A stretch of DNA of 64,000 nucleotides, from assembly GCF_037976825.1 (NCBI RefSeq), contig NZ_CP150269.1, forward strand, positions 145,001 to 209,000, read 5' to 3'. The stretch comes from Paenibacillus sp. FSL K6-1330. GTDB taxonomy: Bacteria; Bacillota; Bacilli; Paenibacillales; Paenibacillaceae. The notes beneath the pieces were generated by a model. That model saw nothing but the letters and a program-made list of their open reading frames with translations, was not told where the DNA came from and searched no databases. This document shows positions 10,583-19,522 of this stretch, piece after piece. The stretch's first letter is position 1, and each line of letters opens with the position of its first letter. A program made the position numbers and the translations under genes.

Positions 10583-11776
10583 ATGTCTAAACCGAAAGGC
10601 TTCGAAAAACCGGCAGGTGTTCGTGATTACCTCCCTCATGCGGTCACCAAGCTGCGCCGGATTGAACGTGAAGTGCTGGCATGTATGGACCGCTGGGGAT
10701 ACCGGCAGATTATGACACCAACGATGGAATATTACGATACGGTAGGCGTGGCAAGCTCTACGTCGGACCAAAAACTGTTTAAATTATTGAATAAGCGCGG
10801 AACGACGATGGTGCTGCGGTCCGATCTGACTGCTCCCATAGCACGGGTTATGTCGTCGCTGCTGAAGGATGAGCCATTACCGGTGCGTTTGTCTTACCAT
10901 GCGAATGTGTTTCGCGCAATCGAAGAAGAGGCGGGCCGGGAGGCTGAATTCTTCCAGACGGGTGTAGAGCTTGTAGGCGACGATACGCCGGAGGCTGATG
11001 CTGAAGTGATTGCACTGGCCATCGAGTCTCTGAAGGCGGCAGGCGTGGAGAAATTCAAAATCGCGATGGGGCATATGGGTTACCTTAATGGCCTGCTCCA
11101 GGAGGTGCTGCCTGAGCGGACGGAGGATCAAGAGAGCCTAAAGCAGGACCTGCTAAACCGCGACTATGTCGGATACCGAAATACCATTGCCAGTCTGCGG
11201 CTTACGGAGACACAGCAGGATCAGCTGGAAGGAATCCTGAAGCTGCGCGGGGGGCGGGAGATTGCCGGGCAGGCACTTGAGATTAGCAGCAATGATCTCG
11301 CAAGAGCTTCTATTGAGCACCTGTGCAGAGTATGGGAGGTGCTGGAGGCATACGACGTCTCCAGGCATGTTCTGTTTGATCTGACGATGCTCGGAGACTT
11401 CTCCTATTACACCGGCATGACGTTTGAAGGCTATGCTGCTGAGCTAGGTTCACCCGTTGCGAGCGGCGGTCGTTATGACAAGCTGCTGCAGCAGTTTGGC
11501 CGTGCCGTTCCGGCAACCGGCTTTGCGCTTAAGACCAATCGCATATTGGATGGGGTGCAGGGAGAAGAGATTACGGAGGAGCTGCCCGTTCTGATCCGTT
11601 ACACGGCTTCCTATCGCAAAGAAGGTTTGGCGAAAGCGTCAGAATTGCGGGCACAGGGTCATACCGTCATCACCTCGATTATGCCGGACTCGGCGAATGT
11701 CCGAGATGAGGGGGTACCCGTTGTATCCGGCAGTTTGCTTAATAGAGGCTATCGGGAGATCATTACCCTTCGATAG
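10583..11776 (+). CDS. hisZ: ATP phosphoribosyltransferase regulatory subunit HisZ
   Basis: 397-residue paralogue of histidyl-tRNA synthetase that lacks aminoacylation activity and forms an octamer with short-form HisG, conferring activity and histidine feedback. Class II synthetase core motifs are recognisable: YYDTVG...FKLLNKRGTTMVLRSD near the N-terminus and GGRYDKLLQQFG near residue 297. ATG 10583 is chosen because GAGGTGG lies 7 nt upstream; an upstream in-frame start at 10568 would overlap that site. First gene of hisZ-G-D-B-H-A-F-IE-J. Confidence 0.95.
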   Translation: MSKPKGFEKPAGVRDYLPHAVTKLRRIEREVLACMDRWGYRQIMTPTMEYYDTVGVASSTSDQKLFKLLNKRGTTMVLRSDLTAPIARVMSSLLKDEPLPVRLSYHANVFRAIEEEAGREAEFFQTGVELVGDDTPEADAEVIALAIESLKAAGVEKFKIAMGHMGYLNGLLQEVLPERTEDQESLKQDLLNRDYVGYRNTIASLRLTETQQDQLEGILKLRGGREIAGQALEISSNDLARASIEHLCRVWEVLEAYDVSRHVLFDLTMLGDFSYYTGMTFEGYAAELGSPVASGGRYDKLLQQFGRAVPATGFALKTNRILDGVQGEEITEELPVLIRYTASYRKEGLAKASELRAQGHTVITSIMPDSANVRDEGVPVVSGSLLNRGYREIITLR

Positions 11777-11829
11777 AACGCTGATATATCACTCTATTTT
11801 ATTTAGGTTAAGGTCAGGAGGAGTTGAAC

Positions 11830-12477
11830 GTGGCGGAAACGTTGAAAGTAGCGATGCCCAAAGGGCGTATATATAAAAAAGCATCCGCGCTGTTTCGTTC
11901 AGCCGGACTTCCGATTCCCCTCGATGTGGATGAGACGCGCAAGCTGGTCATTCCCTTGCCGGAGGCAGGAATGGAATTTATTCTGGCGAAGCCGGTGGAT
12001 GTGCCGACTTATGTGGAATACGGTGTCGCGGATATCGGAATCGTTGGCAAAGATGTGCTGATGGAAGAGAACAAAGACGTCTATGAGCTGCTCGATCTCG
12101 GTATCGCAAGGTGCCGGATGTCGGTTATCGGCTTACCGGACTGGAAGCCGGGCATACGTCAGCGGGTTGCCACCAAATATCCGAATGTAGCTTCGCAGTA
12201 TTTCCGTGAACAAGGCCAGCAGGTTGAAGTTGTTAAGCTGAACGGTTCCATCGAGCTTGCACCGCTTATCGGCTTAGCCGACCGGATCGTGGATATGGTG
12301 GAAACGGGCCAAACGCTCAAGGAGAACGGACTTATAGAGATGACCAGCATTTTTGAAATTACAAGTCGCCTGATTGCCAATCGCGTCAGCTATCGGATGA
12401 AGAATGATGAAATTCAGGCATTGTGTGATCGGCTGCAAATGGTCATTATGTCTGAGGGAGCGAATATACAGCGCTAA
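11830..12477 (+). CDS. hisG: ATP phosphoribosyltransferase catalytic subunit, short form
   Basis: 215-residue enzyme for the first committed step: ATP + PRPP to phosphoribosyl-ATP. It starts [14 protein letters not shown], and the PRPP-binding loop [13 protein letters not shown] lies near 154-166. It lacks the C-terminal regulatory domain of long HisG, consistent with the HisZ partner next door. GTG 11830 is chosen because AGGAGG (11816-11821) is 8 nt upstream; a TTG at 11824 is only 2 nt from it. Confidence 0.96.
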   Translation: MAETLKVAMPKGRIYKKASALFRSAGLPIPLDVDETRKLVIPLPEAGMEFILAKPVDVPTYVEYGVADIGIVGKDVLMEENKDVYELLDLGIARCRMSVIGLPDWKPGIRQRVATKYPNVASQYFREQGQQVEVVKLNGSIELAPLIGLADRIVDMVETGQTLKENGLIEMTSIFEITSRLIANRVSYRMKNDEIQALCDRLQMVIMSEGANIQR

Positions 12478-12600
12478 GAAACGAAGTATAAACAAAGATG
12501 AGCATGGATAGATCGGACATATAGATTGTCGATTCGTAAGAAACGCTATGCATGTATGAGGTCAAATGTGATGCAAGCAGCGGGATTGGGGGAGATGAAG

Positions 12601-13884
12601 GTGAAGGTTGTATCAGCACGGGACTTTCAGCTGAAACGGGAAAATGATTATGGCACACCAGAGCAGAATGAAGTCGTGAAGGCGATTGTGCGGGATATTC
12701 GGTCTGAAGGAGATGTTGCCTTATTGCGGCATACCGAGCAATTGGACCGCGTCCGTCTTAAGGCAGATCAGCTTCGCGTAACGGATGAAGAGCTCCAGGA
12801 GGCTTATCATCATGTGGAGTCTTCGTTCGTGAAGGCGATTCAGGCCGCGGCGAATAATATTCGCGCTTTCCATGTGAAGCAGAAGCGTAATTCCTGGATG
12901 GATCTTCAAGCCGACGGCAGCATCTTGGGACAGATCATTCGTCCGTTGAAGCGTGTGGGTGTATATGTGCCCGGCGGGAAGGCAGCCTATCCTTCGTCCG
13001 TGCTGATGAACGTCATCCCGGCGCAGGTGGCAGGCGTGCCCGAGATTGTCATGGTCACCCCCCCGGCTACCGGCGGGAAGGATGGGATTAATCCCTATAT
13101 CCTGGTCGCCGCAGCCGAGGCTGGCGTTACGGAGATCTACCGCGTAGGAGGAGCTCAGGCGATTGCGGCGTTGGCCTACGGTACGGAGAGCATCTCCCCC
13201 GTTGATAAAATCTGCGGTCCCGGCAATATTTACGTTGCGCTGGCCAAGCGAGAAGTGTACGGGGCGGTCAATATTGACAGCCTGGCCGGTCCGAGCGAGA
13301 TTGCGGTATTGGCCGATGACAGCGCAGATGCTTCGTATATTGCGGCGGATTTGCTCTCCCAAGCAGAGCATGACGAGATGGCATCCGCCATTCTCGTGAC
13401 GCCTTCACGCAAGCTGGGCGAGGCCGTTGCCACTGAAGTGCAGCGGCAGCTTGAACTTCTGCCGCGGCGTGACATCGCCCGCGCCTCCGTGGACACTTAC
13501 GGCGCGGTGATCATCACGGAATCCCTTAGAGAAGGGATTGAAGTTATTAACCGTTTGGCGCCGGAGCATCTGGAAATCGTGACGGAGGAGCCGATGGCGA
13601 TTGTGGGCCAGATCGAGAACGCGGGTGCGATCTTCCTCGGGCCATATAGCTCAGAGCCGGTAGGTGATTATTTTGCAGGACCGAATCATATCATCCCGAC
13701 GAATGGGACGGCTCGGTTCGCATCGCCGGTTGATCTGGACGATTTCATTAAGAAATCAAGCTTGATCTACTACAGCAAGGAAGCCCTGCTGCGCGATGGC
13801 GAGCAGATTATGGAGCTGGCTCGGCGCGAAGGGCTTGAAGGCCATGCCCGGGCGATCGAGATTCGGCTTGAACAGGAGCGTTAA
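12601..13884 (+). CDS. hisD: Histidinol dehydrogenase
   Basis: 427-residue zinc enzyme oxidising L-histidinol to L-histidine with two NAD+, the final step. Visible motifs are [13 protein letters not shown], the signature [17 protein letters not shown], the zinc-site SQAEHDE and [10 protein letters not shown], and the catalytic-region [12 protein letters not shown] 12601 gives the standard length with GGGGGAG 6 nt upstream; ATG 12595 abuts that site, and an open extension to 12526 is unsupported. The 120-nt gap to hisG is the widest in the operon, with no clear promoter seen. Confidence 0.96.
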   Translation: MKVVSARDFQLKRENDYGTPEQNEVVKAIVRDIRSEGDVALLRHTEQLDRVRLKADQLRVTDEELQEAYHHVESSFVKAIQAAANNIRAFHVKQKRNSWMDLQADGSILGQIIRPLKRVGVYVPGGKAAYPSSVLMNVIPAQVAGVPEIVMVTPPATGGKDGINPYILVAAAEAGVTEIYRVGGAQAIAALAYGTESISPVDKICGPGNIYVALAKREVYGAVNIDSLAGPSEIAVLADDSADASYIAADLLSQAEHDEMASAILVTPSRKLGEAVATEVQRQLELLPRRDIARASVDTYGAVIITESLREGIEVINRLAPEHLEIVTEEPMAIVGQIENAGAIFLGPYSSEPVGDYFAGPNHIIPTNGTARFASPVDLDDFIKKSSLIYYSKEALLRDGEQIMELARREGLEGHARAIEIRLEQER

Positions 13885-13945
13885 GCATCAAAGAGGAACA
13901 TGAATGATTCGTTCATACTAGATACGTTTAGAGGAGGCAATCAAC

Positions 13946-14551
13946 GTGAGCAGTTTGGATGCAGCAGCAAGATCAGCCGGCGTGAGCCGTAAAACCAATG
14001 AGACCGATATTGCCCTGGATTTCAATGTCGATGGAACCGGGATCTCGGAATTGGAAACCGATGTGCCGTTTCTGAATCATATGCTTGATTTGTTTACGAA
14101 GCATGGGCAATTTGATCTTCGCGTCAAGGCGAAGGGAGATATTGAGATCGATGACCACCACACGGTGGAGGATATCGGGATTTGCCTGGGGCAGACGTTC
14201 CGCGAGGCGCTGGGCGATAAAAAAGGGATTAAGCGGTACGCCAGCGTGTTTGTACCGATGGATGAGGCGCTTGCTCAAGTCGTTGTAGATATCAGCAACC
14301 GTCCGCATTTTGAGTATCGGGCCGAGTATCCTTCGCAGCAGGTAGGCTCTTTTGATACTGAGCTTGTCCATGAATTTCTGTGGAAGTTGGCGCTGGAGGC
14401 GCGGATCACGCTGCATGTCATCGTTCATTACGGACACAATACCCACCATATGGTTGAAGCGGTATTTAAGGCGCTCGGCCGTGCATTGGATGAGGCGACT
14501 ACCGTGGATCCGCGGGTGACCGGCGTGCCATCCACGAAGGGAGTGCTCTAA
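13946..14551 (+). CDS. hisB: Imidazoleglycerol-phosphate dehydratase
   Basis: 201-residue monofunctional dehydratase (imidazoleglycerol-phosphate to imidazole-acetol phosphate). Metal-binding clusters are visible: FLNHMLD, DDHHTVEDIG and GHNTHHMVE. It lacks the N-terminal histidinol-phosphatase domain of enteric HisB, in line with the separate HisJ. GTG start 13946 has AGGAGG 8 nt upstream; hisH follows 3 nt after the stop. Confidence 0.97.
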   Translation: MSSLDAAARSAGVSRKTNETDIALDFNVDGTGISELETDVPFLNHMLDLFTKHGQFDLRVKAKGDIEIDDHHTVEDIGICLGQTFREALGDKKGIKRYASVFVPMDEALAQVVVDISNRPHFEYRAEYPSQQVGSFDTELVHEFLWKLALEARITLHVIVHYGHNTHHMVEAVFKALGRALDEATTVDPRVTGVPSTKGVL

Positions 14552-14554
14552 TCG

Positions 14555-15163
14555 ATGGCGATTGCAATCGTGGATTACGGCATGGGCAATCTGCACAGCG
14601 TCAGCAAAGCAGTGGAGCGGCTTGGATATAAGCCGCTCGTCACCGGGGAGCGAGAGGAGATTCTGGCGGCGGATGGCATCATTCTGCCTGGGGTCGGCGC
14701 GTTCGGCGATGCTATGGAGCAGCTGCGCGAAACCTCGCTGGACTCGGTCATGAAGGAAGCAGCGGAATCGGGGAAGCCGCTGCTGGGGATTTGCCTCGGC
14801 ATGCAGCTCCTGTTCAGCCGGAGCGAGGAGCATGGCAAGTTTGAAGGGTTGGATATTTTGCCCGGATCGGTTGTACGGTTTACGGGTGGTGACTACAAGG
14901 TGCCGCATATGGGCTGGAATTCATTGCAGTTCGAGAAGCGGGAGCATCCGCTGTTTGCGGGACTTGAGGAAGGTCATGTGTATTTTGTCCACTCGTATCA
15001 TGTTCTTCCTGAGGTTCAGGCTGACTTGCTGGCGGTTACCGATTACGGTCAGCCAGTGACAGCCATCGTGGGCCGCGATTCGGTGTATGGCATGCAGTTC
15101 CATCCCGAGAAGAGCGGGGAGCTTGGGATGAGCCTGCTTCGCAATTTCTTGGCTTTAACGTAA
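14555..15163 (+). CDS. hisH: Imidazole glycerol phosphate synthase, glutaminase subunit
   Basis: 202-residue class I glutamine amidotransferase delivering ammonia to HisF. Catalytic triad Cys80 (GICLGMQ), His183 and Glu185 (QFHPEKSG) and the oxyanion strand PGVGAF near 45-50. Only 3 nt separate it from hisB, implying translational coupling. Confidence 0.97.
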   Translation: MAIAIVDYGMGNLHSVSKAVERLGYKPLVTGEREEILAADGIILPGVGAFGDAMEQLRETSLDSVMKEAAESGKPLLGICLGMQLLFSRSEEHGKFEGLDILPGSVVRFTGGDYKVPHMGWNSLQFEKREHPLFAGLEEGHVYFVHSYHVLPEVQADLLAVTDYGQPVTAIVGRDSVYGMQFHPEKSGELGMSLLRNFLALT

Positions 15164-15199
15164 TGTAAGGTGATCAAATAGACCAGAAGGAAAGTGGGA

Positions 15200-15937
15200 A
15201 TGGGGATGTCCTCTTTTATCATATATCCGGCGATCGATATTCGCGGCGGCAAATGCGTCAGGCTCGTGCAAGGCGATTATAATCAAGAAACGGTATACAA
15301 TGACAATCCGCTCGAGGTAGCCAAATCGTGGGAAGAGCAGGGCGGCACCTTTATTCATCTCGTGGATTTGGACGGAGCGAAGACAGGCCATCCGGTGAAT
15401 GACGATATCATCGGGAAGATCGCAGCAAGCGTTCAGGTTCCGGTTCAGGTAGGCGGAGGTTTGCGCACGCTGGCGGATGTGGAGCGGCTGCTGTCGCTTG
15501 GCGTCAGCCGGGTTATCATCGGTACGGCAGCGATTGAAGATCGTGTCTTTACGGAAGAGGTGCTGGGCAAGTACGGGGATAAGGTGGCCATTGGGATCGA
15601 CGCGCGCAACGGATACGTCGCAACTAGGGGCTGGTTGGAAACGTCGGAGGTTCAAGCCGAGGTGTTGGCTAAGGAGCTGGCAGCCAAAGGAGCGGAAACC
15701 TTTATCTTTACCGATATTTCCCGGGACGGGATGATGCAGGGGCCTAATGTGGAGGGGATTGTCTCGCTGGCGAAAGCCAGCGGCCGCTCGGTCATCGCTT
15801 CGGGCGGCGTGACGAAGCTGGACGATTTGCTGGCGCTCAGCGCGCACAGCGGCGAAGGTGTAGGCGGAGCGATCGTAGGCAAGGCGCTGTATACAGGCAA
15901 TATTGACCTGAACGAGGCAATTACGAGAATCAAATAG
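15200..15937 (+). CDS. hisA: Phosphoribosylformimino-5-aminoimidazole carboxamide ribotide isomerase
   Basis: 245-residue TIM-barrel Amadori isomerase converting ProFAR to PRFAR. The N-terminal catalytic strand [14 protein letters not shown] and the second half-barrel site [14 protein letters not shown] contain the two catalytic Asp residues; the phosphate loops read GGGLRT and SGGVT. ATG 15200 (AGAAGG 9 nt upstream) is preferred; ATG 15206 and GTG 15194 are alternatives that change the N-terminus by two residues. Confidence 0.95.
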   Translation: MGMSSFIIYPAIDIRGGKCVRLVQGDYNQETVYNDNPLEVAKSWEEQGGTFIHLVDLDGAKTGHPVNDDIIGKIAASVQVPVQVGGGLRTLADVERLLSLGVSRVIIGTAAIEDRVFTEEVLGKYGDKVAIGIDARNGYVATRGWLETSEVQAEVLAKELAAKGAETFIFTDISRDGMMQGPNVEGIVSLAKASGRSVIASGGVTKLDDLLALSAHSGEGVGGAIVGKALYTGNIDLNEAITRIK

Positions 15938-16004
15938 GTCTGACTTAGGGTCCGTTCAAATAAGCGGTTGATCGATAGAGTTCATAGGGGAAGAGGGGAA
16001 AGGT

Positions 16005-16763
16005 ATGCTGGCAAAACGGATCATACCTTGCCTGGACGTGAAGGACGGCCGGGTGGTGAAGGGTGTAAATTTTGTGAATCTCCGCGATGCGGGCGATCCC
16101 GTGGAATTGGCGGCGCTCTATGACCGGGAAGGCGCAGACGAGTTAGTCTTTCTGGATATTTCAGCATCGGTCGAAGGGCGGGCGACGATGGAGGAAGTCG
16201 TGCGGAAAACGGCAGGGGAAATTGCCATCCCTTTTACCGTGGGTGGAGGCATTTCGTCCGTTGAGGATATGAAGCGGATTCTGCGGGCAGGCGCGGATAA
16301 GATCGGGATGAATACGGCAGCGGTCAAGCAGCCGGAGCTGATCTCAGCCGGGGCACGCAAATTCGGCTCCCAATGCATCGTTGTGGCCATCGATGCCAAG
16401 TACAACGAAGCGTGGGGGGAATGGGAAGTATACACGCACGGCGGACGTACGCCTTCCGGCATCAAAGCGCTGGATTGGGTGAAGCAGGCGGAAAGCCTGG
16501 GTGCAGGCGAGATTCTGTTGACCAGCATGGATGCGGACGGGACGAAGGATGGGTTCGATCTATCACTTACCTCTGCCGTATCTTCAATGGTGCAGATCCC
16601 GGTCATCGCGTCCGGCGGTGCTGGCAAAGAGGATCACTTCTATGACGTGTTCACCACAGGCAAGGCGGATGCGGGTCTTGCCGCAACGATTTTCCATTAT
16701 AAAGAGATCTCGATTCCTCATCTGAAGTTGCATCTTAGTCAAAAAGGAGTGGATATACGATGA
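16005..16763 (+). CDS. hisF: Imidazole glycerol phosphate synthase, cyclase subunit
   Basis: 252-residue TIM barrel that, with HisH, converts PRFAR plus ammonia to imidazole glycerol phosphate and AICAR. Catalytic Asp11 is in [15 protein letters not shown] and the second Asp in VVAIDAKYN; phosphate-binding GGGIS and SGGAG loops are present. The stop overlaps the hisI start by 4 nt (ATGA). Confidence 0.97.
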   Translation: MLAKRIIPCLDVKDGRVVKGVNFVNLRDAGDPVELAALYDREGADELVFLDISASVEGRATMEEVVRKTAGEIAIPFTVGGGISSVEDMKRILRAGADKIGMNTAAVKQPELISAGARKFGSQCIVVAIDAKYNEAWGEWEVYTHGGRTPSGIKALDWVKQAESLGAGEILLTSMDADGTKDGFDLSLTSAVSSMVQIPVIASGGAGKEDHFYDVFTTGKADAGLAATIFHYKEISIPHLKLHLSQKGVDIR

Positions 16764-17461
16764 GCGAAGATATGTTGAAGGATTTATCCCTGGAGCAGGT
16801 CAGCGAGCATATCCGTTGGGATGCCTCGGGCCTGGTGCCGGCGATTGTACAGGATGCACAGAGCAAGCAGGTGCTGATGATGGCTTATATGAATCGGGAG
16901 TCTCTTCGCTTGACGCTGGAAAGCGGCGAAACTTGGTTCTGGAGCCGTTCGCGCGAGGAGCTGTGGCATAAGGGGGCAACTTCCGGGAACGTCCAGACGG
17001 TCGTATCCATGACGTACGACTGTGATGGAGACACCCTCTTGCTGCTGGTGGATCCGAAGGGACCTGCTTGTCATACCGGACAAACAACCTGCTTCTACAA
17101 TGAGATTACGGTTCAGGGGCAGAAGAGCGGGACTGCGAATAACCGTGCAGCTGCAGAGAGCGGGCGGTTTGCGGTTCTTGCCGAGCTGGAAGAAGTCATT
17201 GCCCAGCGTGAAGTGGAGCGGCCTGAAGGGGCTTATACGACTTACCTCTTTGATAAAGGGGTAGACAAAATTCTGAAGAAGGTGGGCGAAGAAGCTTCGG
17301 AAACGATCATCGCCGCCAAAAATAAAGACAACGCCGAGCTTAAGCTTGAAATCAGCGATCTGATCTATCACCTACTGGTACTTCTCCAGGAGCGCAAGCT
17401 CCCACTGGATGAGATCATGGATGAGCTGAGTCGCCGCCACGAACGGCCACGCCGCGATTAG
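16760..17461 (+). CDS. hisI: Bifunctional phosphoribosyl-AMP cyclohydrolase / phosphoribosyl-ATP pyrophosphatase
   Basis: 233-residue HisIE fusion catalysing steps 2 and 3. The N-terminal cyclohydrolase (to about 125) carries [18 protein letters not shown] and metal-binding DCDGDTLL...PACHTG; the C-terminal pyrophosphohydrolase (about 140-233) has the MazG-like helix [15 protein letters not shown] and [10 protein letters not shown]. The 4-nt overlap with hisF implies coupled translation. Confidence 0.96.
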   Translation: MSEDMLKDLSLEQVSEHIRWDASGLVPAIVQDAQSKQVLMMAYMNRESLRLTLESGETWFWSRSREELWHKGATSGNVQTVVSMTYDCDGDTLLLLVDPKGPACHTGQTTCFYNEITVQGQKSGTANNRAAAESGRFAVLAELEEVIAQREVERPEGAYTTYLFDKGVDKILKKVGEEASETIIAAKNKDNAELKLEISDLIYHLLVLLQERKLPLDEIMDELSRRHERPRRD

Positions 17462-17472
17462 GAGGTCTACCG

Positions 17473-18312
17473 ATGCATATTGATTACCATACCCACCATG
17501 CCCGGTGCGGACATGCCGAGGGGCAGCTGGAGGAGTATGTACGGCGCGCCATTGAACTCGGGATGGATCAATTGGGCTTGTCGGATCATATGCCTTTGAT
17601 TCACGTCAACCCGGAAACCTATTATCCGGAAATGGCCATGCCGATGGACGAGCTGCCGCGTTACGTGGAAGAGTGCCTGCAGCTGAAGGAACGCTACAAA
17701 GGACAGATTGACATTCGGATCGGTCTCGAAGGCGATTATATCGAGGGATACGAAGAACAGATTGAGCGGATTGTGAAGGACTATCCGTGGGATTATGTTA
17801 TCGGCTCCGTACACTTTCTGGGTGAGTGGGATATTACGGATTACCGTCAGACCCAAGGCTGGGAGGACAAGGATCCGCTTGAGGTTTATCAGCAATATTA
17901 TGATGCAGTGCAGAAAGCCGCCGCGACCGGCTTCTATGATATCATGGGCCATCTGGACGTGATCAAGCGGTTCGGTTATGGACCAGGCCCCGAACAGAAG
18001 CCGGACGTGATCGCTCTGGAACAAGCCGCGCTTGCGGCTGTGGCCCAAAGCGGGAAAGCCATGGAGCTGAATGCCTCCGGATTATCAAAGGCCTGTGAGG
18101 AAATGTTTCCGAGCCGCCGCATGCTGGAGGAAGCGATTAAGCTTGGCGTTCCGTTGACTTTAGGGTCGGATGCCCATCAGCCGAGGAAGCTGGGCGAGCA
18201 TCTGGACCAGGCCAGAACACTGCTATCGGAGCTTGGCGTTCGGGAGATCGCGACCTTCCGTAACCGGAAGCGGGAGATGGTGCTTTTGAATGTTGAGGGA
18301 AACAATGTATAA
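17473..18312 (+). CDS. hisJ: Histidinol-phosphatase, PHP family
   Basis: 279-residue PHP-type metal phosphatase hydrolysing histidinol phosphate to histidinol. The N-terminal metal motif is HIDYHTHHARCGHA; further ligand clusters are LSDHMPL, GSVHFL, GHLDVIKRFG and the terminal GSDAHQP. It starts 11 nt after hisI with GGAGG upstream. With this gene the cluster encodes every histidine step except the HisC aminotransferase. Confidence 0.93.
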   Translation: MHIDYHTHHARCGHAEGQLEEYVRRAIELGMDQLGLSDHMPLIHVNPETYYPEMAMPMDELPRYVEECLQLKERYKGQIDIRIGLEGDYIEGYEEQIERIVKDYPWDYVIGSVHFLGEWDITDYRQTQGWEDKDPLEVYQQYYDAVQKAAATGFYDIMGHLDVIKRFGYGPGPEQKPDVIALEQAALAAVAQSGKAMELNASGLSKACEEMFPSRRMLEEAIKLGVPLTLGSDAHQPRKLGEHLDQARTLLSELGVREIATFRNRKREMVLLNVEGNNV

Positions 18313-18482
18313 TAAAGATAAGCACTAATTGCAAACAGGTTTATTGCAGACGGCTGTTTTCTACTTCTAGAGACCCTTCTTCGAAGAGGTTGATGGAGGC
18401 GGGAACGGCCTGATTTGACGATAACGCTTTCAACGAGATCGTTGCATCAGCCATTATCAACCACTCTCGTCAGGAGGTCCTC

Positions 18483-19433
18483 ATGTATCGTTCATTACGA
18501 TTGTTCGCCGGAACTTCCAATCCGGCGCTTGCTGCAAATATCAGTAAGCAGTTGGGAGTTGAACCGGGAAAGATCAAGATTTCCCGCTTTCAGAGTGGCG
18601 AAGTTTATGTGCACTTTGAAGAGAGCATCCGCAATTGCGATGTTTTTCTGCTGCAGTCCTTTTCTCACCCTATCAATGAAATGTTCGTAGAGCTGCTGGT
18701 GATGATTGATGCCGCGAAGCGTGCTTCCGCCAGAACGATCAATATCATTGTGCCTTATTACGGTTATGCCAGACAGGAACGAAAGGCAGCACCGCGTGAG
18801 CCGATTTCGGCCAAAATGGTAGCCGATGTGCTGACCACAGCCGGGGCCAACCGCGTGATAACGATTGATCTGCATGCCCCTGCTATTCAGGGTTTCTTCA
18901 ATATACCGGTGGATCATCTGACTGCGCTCGATCTGATTACGGAATATTTGAAGACCAAGAAAATTGAGAACCCGGTCATCGTATCCCCCGATGCCGGGCG
19001 GGCGAAGACAGCCGAGAAACTTGCGAGCCGCCTAGGATCGCCGTTTGCCATGATGATCAAGCAGCGTCCTGCCCATAACGAAGCCGTTATCACCCATGTC
19101 ATTGGGGACGTGGCGGGGCGTACGCCGATTATTATCGAGGACTTGATTGATACAGGAACCACCATCGTACAAGTGGTCGAAGGTCTGAAGGAACGGGGAG
19201 CTAATGATGCCATTGTTTGTGCAACCCATGGGCTCTTCTCCGGTGAAGCACTAAGCCGTCTGGACCATGCTCATATCGAGGAAATCGTGGTCACAGACTC
19301 CATCGTGCTCCCGGATCATCACTGCAAGATGCGGCTTAAGGTGTTGTCTGTTGCGCCCATGTTGGCCCAGGCAACCCACATTATTACCGAGGGCGGCTCG
19401 ATCGCCACTTTATTCAAAGACGCCGGTGTGTAA
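18483..19433 (+). CDS. prs: Ribose-phosphate pyrophosphokinase
   Basis: 316-residue PRPP synthetase (ribose 5-phosphate + ATP to PRPP + AMP). Visible are the N-terminal LFAGTSNPALA, the flexible-loop signature VDHLTALDLI, DLHAPAIQGFF, and the PRPP-binding loop IIIEDLIDTGTTI. PRPP is the HisG substrate, so the position just after the his genes is metabolically sensible; many genomes have a second prs elsewhere near glmU. ATG 18483 has CAGGAGG 5 nt upstream. The 170-nt gap to hisJ holds only a weak hairpin (18333-18359). Confidence 0.94.
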   Translation: MYRSLRLFAGTSNPALAANISKQLGVEPGKIKISRFQSGEVYVHFEESIRNCDVFLLQSFSHPINEMFVELLVMIDAAKRASARTINIIVPYYGYARQERKAAPREPISAKMVADVLTTAGANRVITIDLHAPAIQGFFNIPVDHLTALDLITEYLKTKKIENPVIVSPDAGRAKTAEKLASRLGSPFAMMIKQRPAHNEAVITHVIGDVAGRTPIIIEDLIDTGTTIVQVVEGLKERGANDAIVCATHGLFSGEALSRLDHAHIEEIVVTDSIVLPDHHCKMRLKVLSVAPMLAQATHIITEGGSIATLFKDAGV

Positions 19434-19448
19434 ACTGGTGTCTTTTTT
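19417..19448 (+). terminator. Terminator overlapping the end of prs
   Basis: AAGACGCCGGT (19417-19427) pairs with ACTGGTGTCTT (19434-19444) with two G-U pairs, followed by Ts. The left arm lies in the last coding codons and the stop codon is in the loop. Confidence 0.8.
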
Positions 19449-19522
19449 CTGCAAATGACGTTGAAACTTGTGTTATACTGTTGTGGATAGAGGAGCAAGT
19501 TAAAGGAGGTGCCTTGCTTTTC

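Noticed and set aside
13973..14908. Long minus-strand open frame across hisB-hisH
   Set aside because: Antisense to two certain his genes and without family features.
18333..18359. Terminator between hisJ and prs
   Set aside because: AAACAG/CTGTTT gives only six weak pairs with a long loop and four Ts; too weak to call.
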